Assembly: GCF_007679345.1 (NCBI RefSeq)
Contig: NZ_VEGH01000003.1
Location: 62,001 to 126,000 of the forward strand
DNA length: 64,000 bases
Direction: 5' to 3'
DNA from: Cellulosimicrobium cellulans
GTDB lineage: Bacteria > Actinomycetota > Actinomycetes > Actinomycetales > Cellulomonadaceae
Shown here: one piece after another, positions 34,475 through 41,053 of the stretch
Layout: each line of letters opens with the position of its first letter
Position numbering within the stretch: position 1 is the first letter of the stretch
The notes under the pieces: generated by a model
What the model was told of the DNA's origin: nothing
The model's input: only the letters and a program-made list of their open reading frames with translations
Databases searched by the model: none
Program-made: the position numbers and the translations under genes

Positions 34475-34726
34475 GGAGGACAGCACCGTTTCGTGTCGCT
34501 GGGGGGAGCTGTGGGCCGCCCGGGTTCCGGTCGGCCACGCGGTCGCACTCCCACACCCACACATCACGAGGCCGCCACGTCAGGAACAGGGGGTGGGGCC
34601 TCGGCACGCACATCACGGGACACTGCGACTGACTCCGAGTGCCACCAGTCTACCGGCGACGGCGCCCGGACGGGCGGACGGGGCGCGGTGACCTCCGGCA
34701 CACGGCTCCTCGCGGGGCAGGGCGGC
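34475..34726. other. Leader/upstream region of the helicase gene
   Basis: No gene seen. On the minus strand it carries the TAGACT box (34652-34647) and two direct copies of a 9-mer (CACATCACG on the plus strand at 34560-34568 and 34609-34617) within the presumed long 5' untranslated region. Long structured leaders are usual for cold-shock helicase genes. Confidence 0.4.
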
Positions 34727-35143
34727 TCACCCCAGCCCGAGCCGCCGCCCCTCGATCGCGGGGCAGGTGTCCATCACGACGTCGAGCCCCGCCGCCGCCG
34801 CCCGCGCCGCGGCGGCCTCGTCGACCACCCCGAGCTGCAGCCACACCGCGCGCGCCCCGACGGCGATCGCCTGGTCGACGACGTCGCCGGCGAGGGTCGA
34901 GTTCACGAAGACGTCGACGACGTCGACCGGTCCGTCGACCTCCGCCAGGGTCCGCACGCCGGTCGCCCCGTGCACCGTCTCGGCCCGGGGGTGCACGGGC
35001 ACGACGGTCTGCCCGAGGTCCTGGAGGTAGGCGGCGACGCCGTAGGCCGCGCGCGCCCGGTTGGTGGACAGGCCGACGACGGCCCAGGTGGCGGGCGTGC
35101 GGAGCAGGCGGTCGATCACGGCGGGGTCGTTCACGTGGGCCAT
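34727..35143 (-). CDS. CoA-binding (YccU-like) protein
   Basis: A 138-residue Rossmann-fold protein of the CoA_binding_2 family. ATWAVVGLSTNRARAAYGVA is the nucleotide-binding first strand-loop-helix. PVHPRAETVHGATGVRTLAE and VDVFVNSTLAGDVVDQAIAV follow, and the conserved end VVMDTCPAIEGRRLGL contains the family's invariant Cys-Pro. The function is undefined. It resembles the CoA-ligase N-terminal domain without catalytic residues. ATG at 35143 has no RBS and a weak -10-like TTCGCT 6 nt upstream. Divergent from the pgsA-like gene. Confidence 0.9.
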   Translation of the reverse strand: MAHVNDPAVIDRLLRTPATWAVVGLSTNRARAAYGVAAYLQDLGQTVVPVHPRAETVHGATGVRTLAEVDGPVDVVDVFVNSTLAGDVVDQAIAVGARAVWLQLGVVDEAAAARAAAAGLDVVMDTCPAIEGRRLGLG

Positions 35144-35233
35144 GCCGCCAGCGAACCACGGCCGGGGCCGCGTCGCGCGGGACCCGACGCGGCCGGGGGC
35201 GCGGGGTGACCCGGGCAGCGGTCCCCACCTGCG

Positions 35234-35239
35234 TAGGAT
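35234..35239 (+). promoter_or_regulatory. -10-like box for the pgsA-DUF881 operon
   Basis: TAGGAT, 36 nt before the GTG at 35276. It is a good -10 match; no clear -35. It would drive the five-gene block from the phosphatidyltransferase onward. Confidence 0.55.
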
Positions 35240-35275
35240 GTGGCCGGTCGATCGGGTGTGCGAGGCGGGAGAGCT

Positions 35276-35887
35276 GTGGCAGAGCGGGACGTGGTGAGCG
35301 ACCGCGTCCTCACCGTGCCGAACGTGATCAGCCTCGTGCGGCTGCTGATGGTGCCGGTGTTCGCGGTGCTGATCGCGGCGGGGCACGACGGCTGGGCCCT
35401 CGGGGTCCTCGCGGTGTCCGGCGCCAGCGACTGGCTCGACGGCGTGCTCGCGCGCCGGCTCGGGCAGGTGTCGCGGCTCGGCCAGGTGCTCGACCCGGCG
35501 GCGGACCGGCTGTTCATCCTCGTCACGCTGCTCGGGCTCGCGGCCCGCGGCGTCGTGCCGTGGTGGCTGGTCGTCGTGCTGCTGGCCCGCGAGGCGATGC
35601 TGCTCGTGATGCTGGTCGTCCTGGCGCGGCACGGCTACGGCCCGCTGCAGGTGCACCTGGCGGGCAAGGCGGGGACGTTCGCCCTGCTGTACGCGTTCCC
35701 GCTGCTGCTGCTCGCGCACTGGGGCGGCATCGTCGGCGACCTGGCGTCCGTGCTCGGCTGGGCCTGCGCCTGGTGGGGCGTCGGTCTGTACTGGTTCGCC
35801 GGCGCGCTGTACGTGCGCCAGGCGTGGGTGCTGCTGGGGCGGCGCGGCGGCGCGGACGCGGGTGAGCCCCGCACGGTGGCCGCGTGA
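35276..35887 (+). CDS. CDP-alcohol phosphatidyltransferase (PgsA-like)
   Basis: A 203-residue integral membrane enzyme transferring a phosphatidyl group from CDP-diacylglycerol to an alcohol. The full family motif D-x2-D-G-x2-A-R-x8-G-x3-D-x3-D is present in SDWLDGVLARRLGQVSRLG followed by QVLDPAADR. Five to six transmembrane helices are predicted. GTG at 35276 follows GGCGGGAGAG. By position it corresponds to mycobacterial pgsA2, whose acceptor alcohol is not settled; glycerol 3-phosphate or inositol phosphate cannot be told apart here. Overlaps the next gene by 4 nt. Confidence 0.92.
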   Translation: MAERDVVSDRVLTVPNVISLVRLLMVPVFAVLIAAGHDGWALGVLAVSGASDWLDGVLARRLGQVSRLGQVLDPAADRLFILVTLLGLAARGVVPWWLVVVLLAREAMLLVMLVVLARHGYGPLQVHLAGKAGTFALLYAFPLLLLAHWGGIVGDLASVLGWACAWWGVGLYWFAGALYVRQAWVLLGRRGGADAGEPRTVAA

Positions 35888-36840
35888 CGGACCCCCGCCC
35901 GGGGGACCGACCCGGCCGGGGCCCCGCGGGGAGCCCGGCGTGGCGTCGTCCGGACGCCTCGATGTCGCTGCTGACCGAGGTGACCCAGCACCCGCTGGAC
36001 CCCGAGTACCGGGAGGCCGCGGAGCGCCGCGCCGCGGCCGGCAGACCCCGGCGCCGGGGCGGGGTCGGCACGGTGGCGGTGGCCGCCCTGGCGGTCGCCC
36101 TCGGTGCGGCGACCACCTGGTCGGTCCTCGCGCTGCGCGCCCCGCAGCCGTCGGCGATCGCCGCGCGCGAGGTGCTGGCCGGTCAGATCACCGAGCGGAG
36201 CGCCGAGGTGGACCGGCTGCGCGAGCGCAGCGGCGCGCTGTCCGACGAGATCGCGGTGCTGCAGCAGCAGGCGCTGTCCGGGGTCGACGCGCCGCTGCTC
36301 GACCGGCTCGCCGTCGACTCCGTGGCGTCCGGCGCGACGGCGGTGACCGGCGACGGCCTGCGGATCACCCTGCAGGACGCCGACACGGACGACGACGACC
36401 CGAACGGCCGGGTCCGCGACTCCGACCTGCAGCTCGTGGTCAACGGGCTGTGGGCCTCGGGCGCCGAGGCGGTCGCCGTGAACGGCGAGCGCCTGGGCCC
36501 GACCACCGCGATCCGCACCGCCGGGGACGCGATCCTGGTGGACGTCGTGCCGCTGGTCGGGCCGTACACGGTCGAGGCGATCGGCGACCCGCAGGGCATG
36601 CAGACCGCGCTCGCGCGCACGTCCGGCGGGCAGCTGCTCGCGGTGCTGCAGTCCACCTACGGCATCCCGACCCGCGTGTCGTCGCAGCGGGACCTGCACC
36701 TGCCCGCCGCCGGCACGGTGACGCTGCGGTCGGCGCGGCTCCCGGAGGGCGTGCCGGTCCTGCCCGGCGCGGCGCCGTCGGCGACGGGTTCCGCGTCGCC
36801 GTCGGGCACACTGTCCACGGACGAGAACGAGGGGGACTGA
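35884..36840 (+). CDS. DUF881 family membrane-anchored protein (first copy)
   Basis: A 318-residue protein with a cytoplasmic N-terminus, one transmembrane helix (GTVAVAALAVALGAATTWSV, about residues 60-80), a short coiled coil (ITERSAEVDRLRERSGALSD) and the DUF881 extracytoplasmic domain (GDGLRITLQDAD, LQLVVNGLWASGAEAVAVNG, GPYTVEAIGDPQGMQTAL). DUF881 proteins usually come in pairs flanking the small basic protein, as here. The coiled-coil plus DUF881 layout recalls divisome proteins. GTG start overlapping the upstream stop (GTGA). Confidence 0.92.
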   Translation: MTDPRPGDRPGRGPAGSPAWRRPDASMSLLTEVTQHPLDPEYREAAERRAAAGRPRRRGGVGTVAVAALAVALGAATTWSVLALRAPQPSAIAAREVLAGQITERSAEVDRLRERSGALSDEIAVLQQQALSGVDAPLLDRLAVDSVASGATAVTGDGLRITLQDADTDDDDPNGRVRDSDLQLVVNGLWASGAEAVAVNGERLGPTTAIRTAGDAILVDVVPLVGPYTVEAIGDPQGMQTALARTSGGQLLAVLQSTYGIPTRVSSQRDLHLPAAGTVTLRSARLPEGVPVLPGAAPSATGSASPSGTLSTDENEGD

Positions 36841-36841
36841 G

Positions 36842-37174
36842 TTGATCGCGGTGATCGGCCTGATCGTCGGCGTGGTGGCGGGCCTGGTGCTCGAGCCCAC
36901 GGTGCCGGCGGCGCTGCAGCCCTACCTGCCGATCGCGGTGGTCGCGGCGCTGGACGCGCTGTTCGGCGGCTTCCGGGCCGTGCTCGACGGGCTGTTCGAC
37001 GACCGGGTGTTCCTCGTGTCGTTCCTGTCGAACGTCGTCGTGGCCGCGCTGATCGTGTTCCTGGGCGACCAGCTCGGCGTCGGCTCGCAGCTGTCCACCG
37101 GCGTGGTGGTCGTGCTCGGCATCCGGATCTTCTCCAACGTGGCCGCGATCCGGCGGCACCTGTTCAAGGCGTGA
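36842..37174 (+). CDS. Small basic protein family (DUF1290) membrane protein
   Basis: A 110-residue membrane protein with four hydrophobic stretches and the strongly conserved family core PTVPAALQPYLPIAVVAALD, then ALFGGFRAVLDGLFDDRVF. The TTG at 36842 is the likely start because the family begins IAVIGLIVGVVAGLV and GAGGGGG precedes it. It sits 1 nt after the first DUF881 gene and overlaps the second by 4 nt. Its function is unknown beyond its conserved place in this block. Confidence 0.93.
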   Translation: MIAVIGLIVGVVAGLVLEPTVPAALQPYLPIAVVAALDALFGGFRAVLDGLFDDRVFLVSFLSNVVVAALIVFLGDQLGVGSQLSTGVVVVLGIRIFSNVAAIRRHLFKA

Positions 37175-37971
37175 CGGACGTGAGCGGCACCGGCCCCGAG
37201 GACACGACGCCGTCCGCCGGCACGCCCGGCCCGGCGGCGCCCGGCCCGGTCCGCGGCTGGCGCGCCCTGGGGCCCGCGCTGCGCCCGCGCGCCACCCGCG
37301 CCCAGGCCCTGACCGGCGTGCTGTGCGTCGCGCTGGGCTTCGCCATCGCCGTCCAGGTGCGGCAGACGGACACCGAGAGCCTGACGGTCATGCGGGAGTC
37401 CGAGCTGGTGTCGCTGCTGGACCAGACGACCCGCCAGGCCGACGACCTGCAGCAGCAGGTGACCGAGCTGGAGCGCACCCGCACCGAGCTGCAGTCCGCC
37501 GGGTCCAGCCGCGAGGCGGCCCTCGAGGCGGCGACCCGGAGCGCGGCCGCGCAGGGCATCCTGTCCGGCCGGCTGCCCGCGGAGGGCCCCGGGATCACGG
37601 TGACGGTGTCGGACCCGTCCCGCTCGGTGTCCGCCCTGACGCTGCTCAACCTGCTGGAGGAGCTGCGCAACGCGGGCGCCGAGGCGATCCAGCTCAACGA
37701 CCAGCGCCTGACCGCGTCGTCCTACGTGCTGGGCACCGACGACGGCATCGAGGTGGACGGTGCGCCGGTGGCGCCGCCGTACCGGTGGGTCGCGATCGGG
37801 GAGCCCGGCACCATGTCGACCGCGCTGGCGATCCCCGGCGGGGCGGTCGCCAAGGTGCAGATCGACGGGGGGACGGCGACGGTGTCGACCGAGGACCTCG
37901 TCGAGGTCACCGCCACCCGCGACGTGCCGGACCCGCAGTACGCCGAGCCGGAGGCCTCCGGCGACGGCTGA
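37171..37971 (+). CDS. DUF881 family membrane-anchored protein (second copy)
   Basis: A 266-residue protein with the same plan as the DUF881 protein two genes upstream: one transmembrane helix (AQALTGVLCVALGFAIAVQV), a long coiled coil (LVSLLDQTTRQADDLQQQVT and following) and a DUF881 domain (GPGITVTVSDPSRSVSALTL, EELRNAGAEAIQLNDQRLTA, VAIGEPGTMSTALAIPGG). GTG overlaps the small basic protein's stop. Ends the coupled four-gene unit. In the mycobacterial counterpart gcvH follows; here the next gene is the FHA protein. Confidence 0.92.
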   Translation: MTDVSGTGPEDTTPSAGTPGPAAPGPVRGWRALGPALRPRATRAQALTGVLCVALGFAIAVQVRQTDTESLTVMRESELVSLLDQTTRQADDLQQQVTELERTRTELQSAGSSREAALEAATRSAAAQGILSGRLPAEGPGITVTVSDPSRSVSALTLLNLLEELRNAGAEAIQLNDQRLTASSYVLGTDDGIEVDGAPVAPPYRWVAIGEPGTMSTALAIPGGAVAKVQIDGGTATVSTEDLVEVTATRDVPDPQYAEPEASGDG

Positions 37972-38032
37972 GCACCACCCGCCCGGGTGCCGACACCCGG
38001 TCGGCGGGGTGTGCGCAGGTCCTCCGGGCGCA

Positions 38033-38038
38033 TAGGCT
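38033..38038 (+). promoter_or_regulatory. -10-like box before the FHA gene
   Basis: TAGGCT, 55 nt before the ATG at 38094, in the 122-nt gap after the second DUF881 gene. It suggests an independent promoter for garA-ftsR. Confidence 0.5.
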
Positions 38039-38093
38039 GTCCGGGACCCCGGTGCAGGTCGGGGGCGCGGATGAGCAGGTCTGGGAGGGTGTC

Positions 38094-38612
38094 ATGAGCG
38101 ACGAGCAGCAGGTGCCGGGCGGCGAGCCGCGCCCGGCCGCGCCCGACGGGGCGCCCATCTCGGCGGCTCCCGACACCACCATCAGCTTCGGCTCGCTGGG
38201 CGCGCTGGACGCCGAGCCGGCGGGCCCGGTCGGCCTCACCGCCGAGCAGGCCGCGGCCGTGCAGGCGCTGCCGCGCACCTCGGCGCTGCTCGTGATGCAG
38301 CGGGGGCCGAGCTCCGGGGCCCGGTTCCTGCTCGACGCCGAGCGGACCGTCGCCGGCCGCAGCCCGAGCGCCGACATCTTCCTGGACGACGTGACCGTCT
38401 CCCGCAAGCACGCCGAGTTCGTCCGCGAGCTCGACGACTTCGTGGTGCGCGACGTCGGCTCCCTCAACGGCACGTACGTGAACCGGGAGCGGATCGACTC
38501 GGCGGTGCTGCGCGCCGGCGACGAGGTCCAGATCGGCAAGTTCCGGATGACGTTCCACCCCAGCCCTGCGGCACGGCAGGGCGGCGCCCAGCCCGCCGGT
38601 CCGGCGCAGTGA
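38094..38612 (+). CDS. garA: FHA-domain regulator, GarA/OdhI-like
   Basis: A 172-residue protein. The C-terminal FHA domain (about 70-155) binds phosphothreonine. Signature residues lie in VAGRSPSADIFLDDVTVSRK, HAEF and DVGSLNGTYVNRERID. Near the N-terminus the DTTISFG motif puts adjacent threonines at T28 and T29, matching the ETTSVF-type kinase site of GarA/OdhI. In those proteins phosphorylation makes the FHA domain bind its own tail and switches off inhibition of 2-oxoglutarate dehydrogenase and glutamate dehydrogenase. ATG at 38094 follows GGGAGGG. Overlaps ftsR by 4 nt. Confidence 0.9.
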   Translation: MSDEQQVPGGEPRPAAPDGAPISAAPDTTISFGSLGALDAEPAGPVGLTAEQAAAVQALPRTSALLVMQRGPSSGARFLLDAERTVAGRSPSADIFLDDVTVSRKHAEFVRELDDFVVRDVGSLNGTYVNRERIDSAVLRAGDEVQIGKFRMTFHPSPAARQGGAQPAGPAQ

Positions 38613-39418
38613 GCGCTGCCCGGTCCGCCCGGCGCGCGGACGCGGGCCCGGACGTCGCCGGCGGCGCCGCGCACCCCGCGCCCGGCGCGGCGGCGCCGTC
38701 CGGCCAGGACGCGCCCGGCCCGTGGCCGCGCGGGCTGTCCCGGCAGGCGAGCATGCGGATCTCCGACGTGCTCGCCGCGCTGCGGATCGAGTTCCCGGCG
38801 GTGACGAACTCCAAGCTGCGGTTCCTCGAGGAGCAGGGCCTGGTCGAGCCGGTGCGCACGCCCGCCGGCTACCGGCAGTACAGCCCGGCGGACCTGGAGC
38901 GGCTGCGGTACGTGCTGCGCGAGCAGCGGGACCGGTACGTGCCGCTCAAGGTGATCGGCGAGCGGCTGGCCGCGCTGGACGCCGGCGAGGAGTCCGAGCC
39001 GGTCTCGCTCGTCGTGACCGAGGACGGCGTGCCGCGCTCGGGGGCGGGCGACGCGCGCTACACCACCGCCGCGCTGGCCCGGGAGGCCGGGGTCGAGGAG
39101 CAGCTCGTCGCGGACCTGGTGCAGGCGGGCGTGCTGCGCCCGTCGGCGTCCGGGCACCTGGACGCGTGGGCGAAGGACGTGGTGCAGGCCGCTGCCGCGC
39201 TCGCCGAGCACGGCCTGGAGGCCCGGCACCTGCGTGCGTTCCGGAGCGCCGCCGACCGGCAGGTCGACATGGTGGAGACGGTCGTGGCGCCGTGGCGCGG
39301 TCAGTCGTCGCCGTCGGCGCGCGGCCGTGCGAGCACCGTGGCGGCCGAGGTCGGCGAGCTGTGCACCCGCCTGCACACCGCGCTGGTGCGCGCGGGCGTG
39401 GCGGACCTGGCGCCCTGA
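38609..39418 (+). CDS. ftsR: MerR-family transcriptional regulator, FtsR-like
   Basis: A 269-residue regulator. After a disordered Ala/Pro-rich N-terminus of about 45 residues, the MerR winged helix reads MRISDVLAALRIEFPAVTNS, KLRFLEEQGLVEPVRTPAGY and RQYSPADLERLRYVLREQRD. A long helical middle and a C-terminal ligand-like domain (TTAALAREAGVEEQLVADLV, LEARHLRAFRSAADRQVDMV) match the Rv1828/FtsR group, regulators of ftsZ in corynebacteria. GTG start overlaps garA (GTGA). The order garA-ftsR is conserved in actinobacteria. Confidence 0.88.
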   Translation: MSAARSARRADAGPDVAGGAAHPAPGAAAPSGQDAPGPWPRGLSRQASMRISDVLAALRIEFPAVTNSKLRFLEEQGLVEPVRTPAGYRQYSPADLERLRYVLREQRDRYVPLKVIGERLAALDAGEESEPVSLVVTEDGVPRSGAGDARYTTAALAREAGVEEQLVADLVQAGVLRPSASGHLDAWAKDVVQAAAALAEHGLEARHLRAFRSAADRQVDMVETVVAPWRGQSSPSARGRASTVAAEVGELCTRLHTALVRAGVADLAP

Positions 39419-39460
39419 CGCGACCGGCGGGACCCGTGGACGGTCCGCTACGCGGGTCGC

Positions 39461-39494
39461 ACGCCCGCCCGGTGCGCACGCCCGCCCGGTGCGC
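39461..39494 (+). repeat. Two tandem 17-nt repeats upstream of the nuclease gene
   Basis: ACGCCCGCCCGGTGCGC occurs twice without mismatch (39461-39477 and 39478-39494), followed by a partial third copy (CGCCCGGTGC). The repeats end 30 nt before the -10 box TAGCGT, so they could be regulator sites or simple slippage in a GC-rich gap. Confidence 0.7.
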
Positions 39495-39524
39495 GCGCCC
39501 GGTGCACGGTGCGCCCGCTCGTCG

Positions 39525-39530
39525 TAGCGT
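39525..39530 (+). promoter_or_regulatory. Leaderless-type -10 box for the bifunctional nuclease gene
   Basis: TAGCGT ends 6 nt before the ATG at 39537, and no RBS is present. This spacing puts the transcription start at the start codon. Confidence 0.65.
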
Positions 39531-39536
39531 GGACGC

Positions 39537-40103
39537 ATGCACGAGGACGACCTGGTCCAGCTCGAGGTGCTCGGCGTGCGCCGCCACCCGGGCGACGACG
39601 AGCTCGTCGTGCTGCTGCTCGAGCCGGTCGGCGAGCTGATCGTGCCGATCGCGATCGGCCCCACGGAGGCCGGCGCGATCGCGACCGCCCAGGCGGGGGT
39701 GGTCCCGCCGCGGCCGATGACCCACGACCTGCTCCGGGACGTGCTGATCTCCCTGGACGTGCGCGTGGTGCAGGTCGAGATCACCGAGCTCGTCGGCGGG
39801 GTGTTCCACGCGGCGCTGGTGCTGGGGGAGCGGCGGACGCGGGTGGACGCCCGCGCCTCGGACGCGATCGCGCTGGCGGTGCGGGTCGGCTGCCCGGTGC
39901 TGTGCGCGACGGACGTCCTGGCGGAGGTCGGCATCGAGGCGGCGCCGGTGTCCCCGGAGGAGGCAGACGAGGCCGCCGCGGGCAGCAGCCCGGACGAGCA
40001 GGTCGCGCAGTTCCGGCAGTTCCTGGACCACGTCTCGCCCGACGACTTCGAGCGCGGGGAGCCGGGCGGGAGGGACCGAGGTTCAACCTCAGGTGGAGGG
40101 TAA
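39537..40103 (+). CDS. Bifunctional nuclease family (DUF151) protein
   Basis: A 188-residue protein of the BFN/DUF151 family. Conserved segments are LLLEPVGELIVPIAIGPTEA, RPMTHDLLRDVLISLDVRVV, GVFHAALVLGERRTRVDARA and SDAIALAVRVGCPVLCATDV. Plant members show RNase and DNase activity; the bacterial role is not established. The last 50 residues are variable and include a FRQFLDHVSPDDF stretch. It corresponds to mycobacterial Rv1829 and sits between two MerR genes as expected. Confidence 0.92.
   Translation: MHEDDLVQLEVLGVRRHPGDDELVVLLLEPVGELIVPIAIGPTEAGAIATAQAGVVPPRPMTHDLLRDVLISLDVRVVQVEITELVGGVFHAALVLGERRTRVDARASDAIALAVRVGCPVLCATDVLAEVGIEAAPVSPEEADEAAAGSSPDEQVAQFRQFLDHVSPDDFERGEPGGRDRGSTSGGG
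40078..40090 (+). promoter_or_regulatory. Dyad resembling a MerR-type operator
   Basis: GAGGTTCAACCTC is a 5-3-5 perfect dyad, followed at once by AGGTGGAGG, which repeats a half site. It overlaps the end of the nuclease gene and lies about 60 nt before the TTGACC promoter element of the MerR gene, so autoregulation is possible. Confidence 0.4.
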
Positions 40104-40148
40104 GACACGCCGTGCGCGACACGCCGGGCGCGGTGGGCGTGGCGGTCG

Positions 40149-40177
40149 TTGACCGCCCCCGGCGGCGGCCCTAGCGT
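40149..40177 (+). promoter_or_regulatory. Sigma-A-type promoter of the MerR gene
   Basis: TTGACC at 40149-40154, a 17-nt spacer and TAGCGT at 40172-40177. This is one of the best promoter matches in the window. The start site would fall near 40184, about 70 nt before the GTG. Confidence 0.75.
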
Positions 40178-40252
40178 GGCACCCAGAACAGCACAGCACT
40201 GCATCTCCCGACACGCCGCCCCGGCGCGCGGGCGCGACGAGTGGAGGACCCC

Positions 40253-40834
40253 GTGACCGGCACCGAGCAGACGGCGGAGGCGGCAGGCGCCGTCCCGCAG
40301 CGGGCGCAGGGCCTCCTGTTCGGCGACGAGCTGCCGGACCTCGACGTCACGACCGGCTACCGCGGCCCGACCGCGTGCCGCGCCGCCGGCATCACCTACC
40401 GCCAGCTCGACTACTGGGCCCGCACCGGGCTCGTCGAGCCGTCGGTCCGCCCGGCCACCGGCTCGGGGACGCAGCGGCTGTACTCGTTCCGGGACATCCT
40501 GGTGCTCAAGGTGGTCAAGCGGCTGCTCGACACCGGCGTCTCGCTGCAGCAGATCCGCGCGGCCGTCGGGCACCTGCGCGAGCGCGGCGTCGACGACCTC
40601 GCCCAGATCACGCTGATGTCGGACGGCGCCAGCGTCTACGAGTGCACCTCCGCCGACGAGGTCATCGACCTGGTGCAGGGCGGCCAGGGCGTGTTCGGCA
40701 TCGCGGTCGGCCGGGTCTGGCGCGAGGTCGAGGGCACGCTCGCGCAGCTGCCGACCGAGCGCGCCGAGGACGAGGGCGTCGCCCACGCGCACGACGAGCT
40801 CGCGGAGCGGCGCCGGGCGCGCACCGCGGGCTGA
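40253..40834 (+). CDS. MerR-family regulator (Rv1830-like)
   Basis: A 193-residue regulator with a MerR winged helix starting around residue 40 (GPTACRAAGITYRQLDYWAR, TGLVEPSVRPATGSGTQRLY) and the conserved SFRDILVLKVVKRLLDTGVS and LQQIRAAVGHLRERG. A short C-terminal domain carries TLMSDGASVYECTSADEVID and GIAVGRVWREVEGTLAQLP. This matches the mycobacterial Rv1830 group implicated in growth and division control. GTG at 40253 follows GGAGG at 40243-40247; the in-frame GTG at 40241 overlaps that site and is less likely. A strong terminator follows. Confidence 0.92.
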   Translation: MTGTEQTAEAAGAVPQRAQGLLFGDELPDLDVTTGYRGPTACRAAGITYRQLDYWARTGLVEPSVRPATGSGTQRLYSFRDILVLKVVKRLLDTGVSLQQIRAAVGHLRERGVDDLAQITLMSDGASVYECTSADEVIDLVQGGQGVFGIAVGRVWREVEGTLAQLPTERAEDEGVAHAHDELAERRRARTAG

Positions 40835-40851
40835 CGCCGCCACGACACCGG

Positions 40852-40886
40852 GACGGCCCGGACCCCGCACCGGGGTCCGGGCCGTC
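40852..40886 (+). terminator. Hairpin terminator after the MerR gene
   Basis: A perfect 16-bp stem, GACGGCCCGGACCCCG at 40852-40867 with its complement at 40871-40886 and a CAC loop, 17 nt after the stop. Confidence 0.88.
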
Positions 40887-40963
40887 GCCGTGCGCGAGGC
40901 GGTCCACCACGCGGGCGTGGCGGGTGGCCCCGGGCGGCCTCCGGCGGGCTCCGGTGGGCTTCG

Positions 40964-41013
40964 GTGGAGCGTCCGGCCGGACACGCCGGCGCGTGTCGGG
41001 CCGAACGCTCCAC
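40964..41013. repeat. 50-nt near-perfect palindrome between convergent genes
   Basis: From the ends inward: GTGGAGCGT (40964-40972) pairs with ACGCTCCAC (41005-41013), CGGCC pairs with GGCCG, and GACACGC (40980-40986) pairs with GCGTGTC (40991-40997) around a CGGC loop. Only two 1x1 mismatches interrupt 21 bp. It is separate from the ordinary terminator at 40852 and lies 40 nt beyond the end of the minus-strand nuclease-fold gene. Confidence 0.8.
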
Positions 41014-41053
41014 TCGTCCCCACCCGACGCCGGGCGCGCGGGACTGGTCCCGA

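Noticed and set aside
40964..41013. Integration or recombination site
   Set aside because: It has palindrome structure, but no recombinase gene or duplicate copy was seen. Terminator or protein site is simpler.
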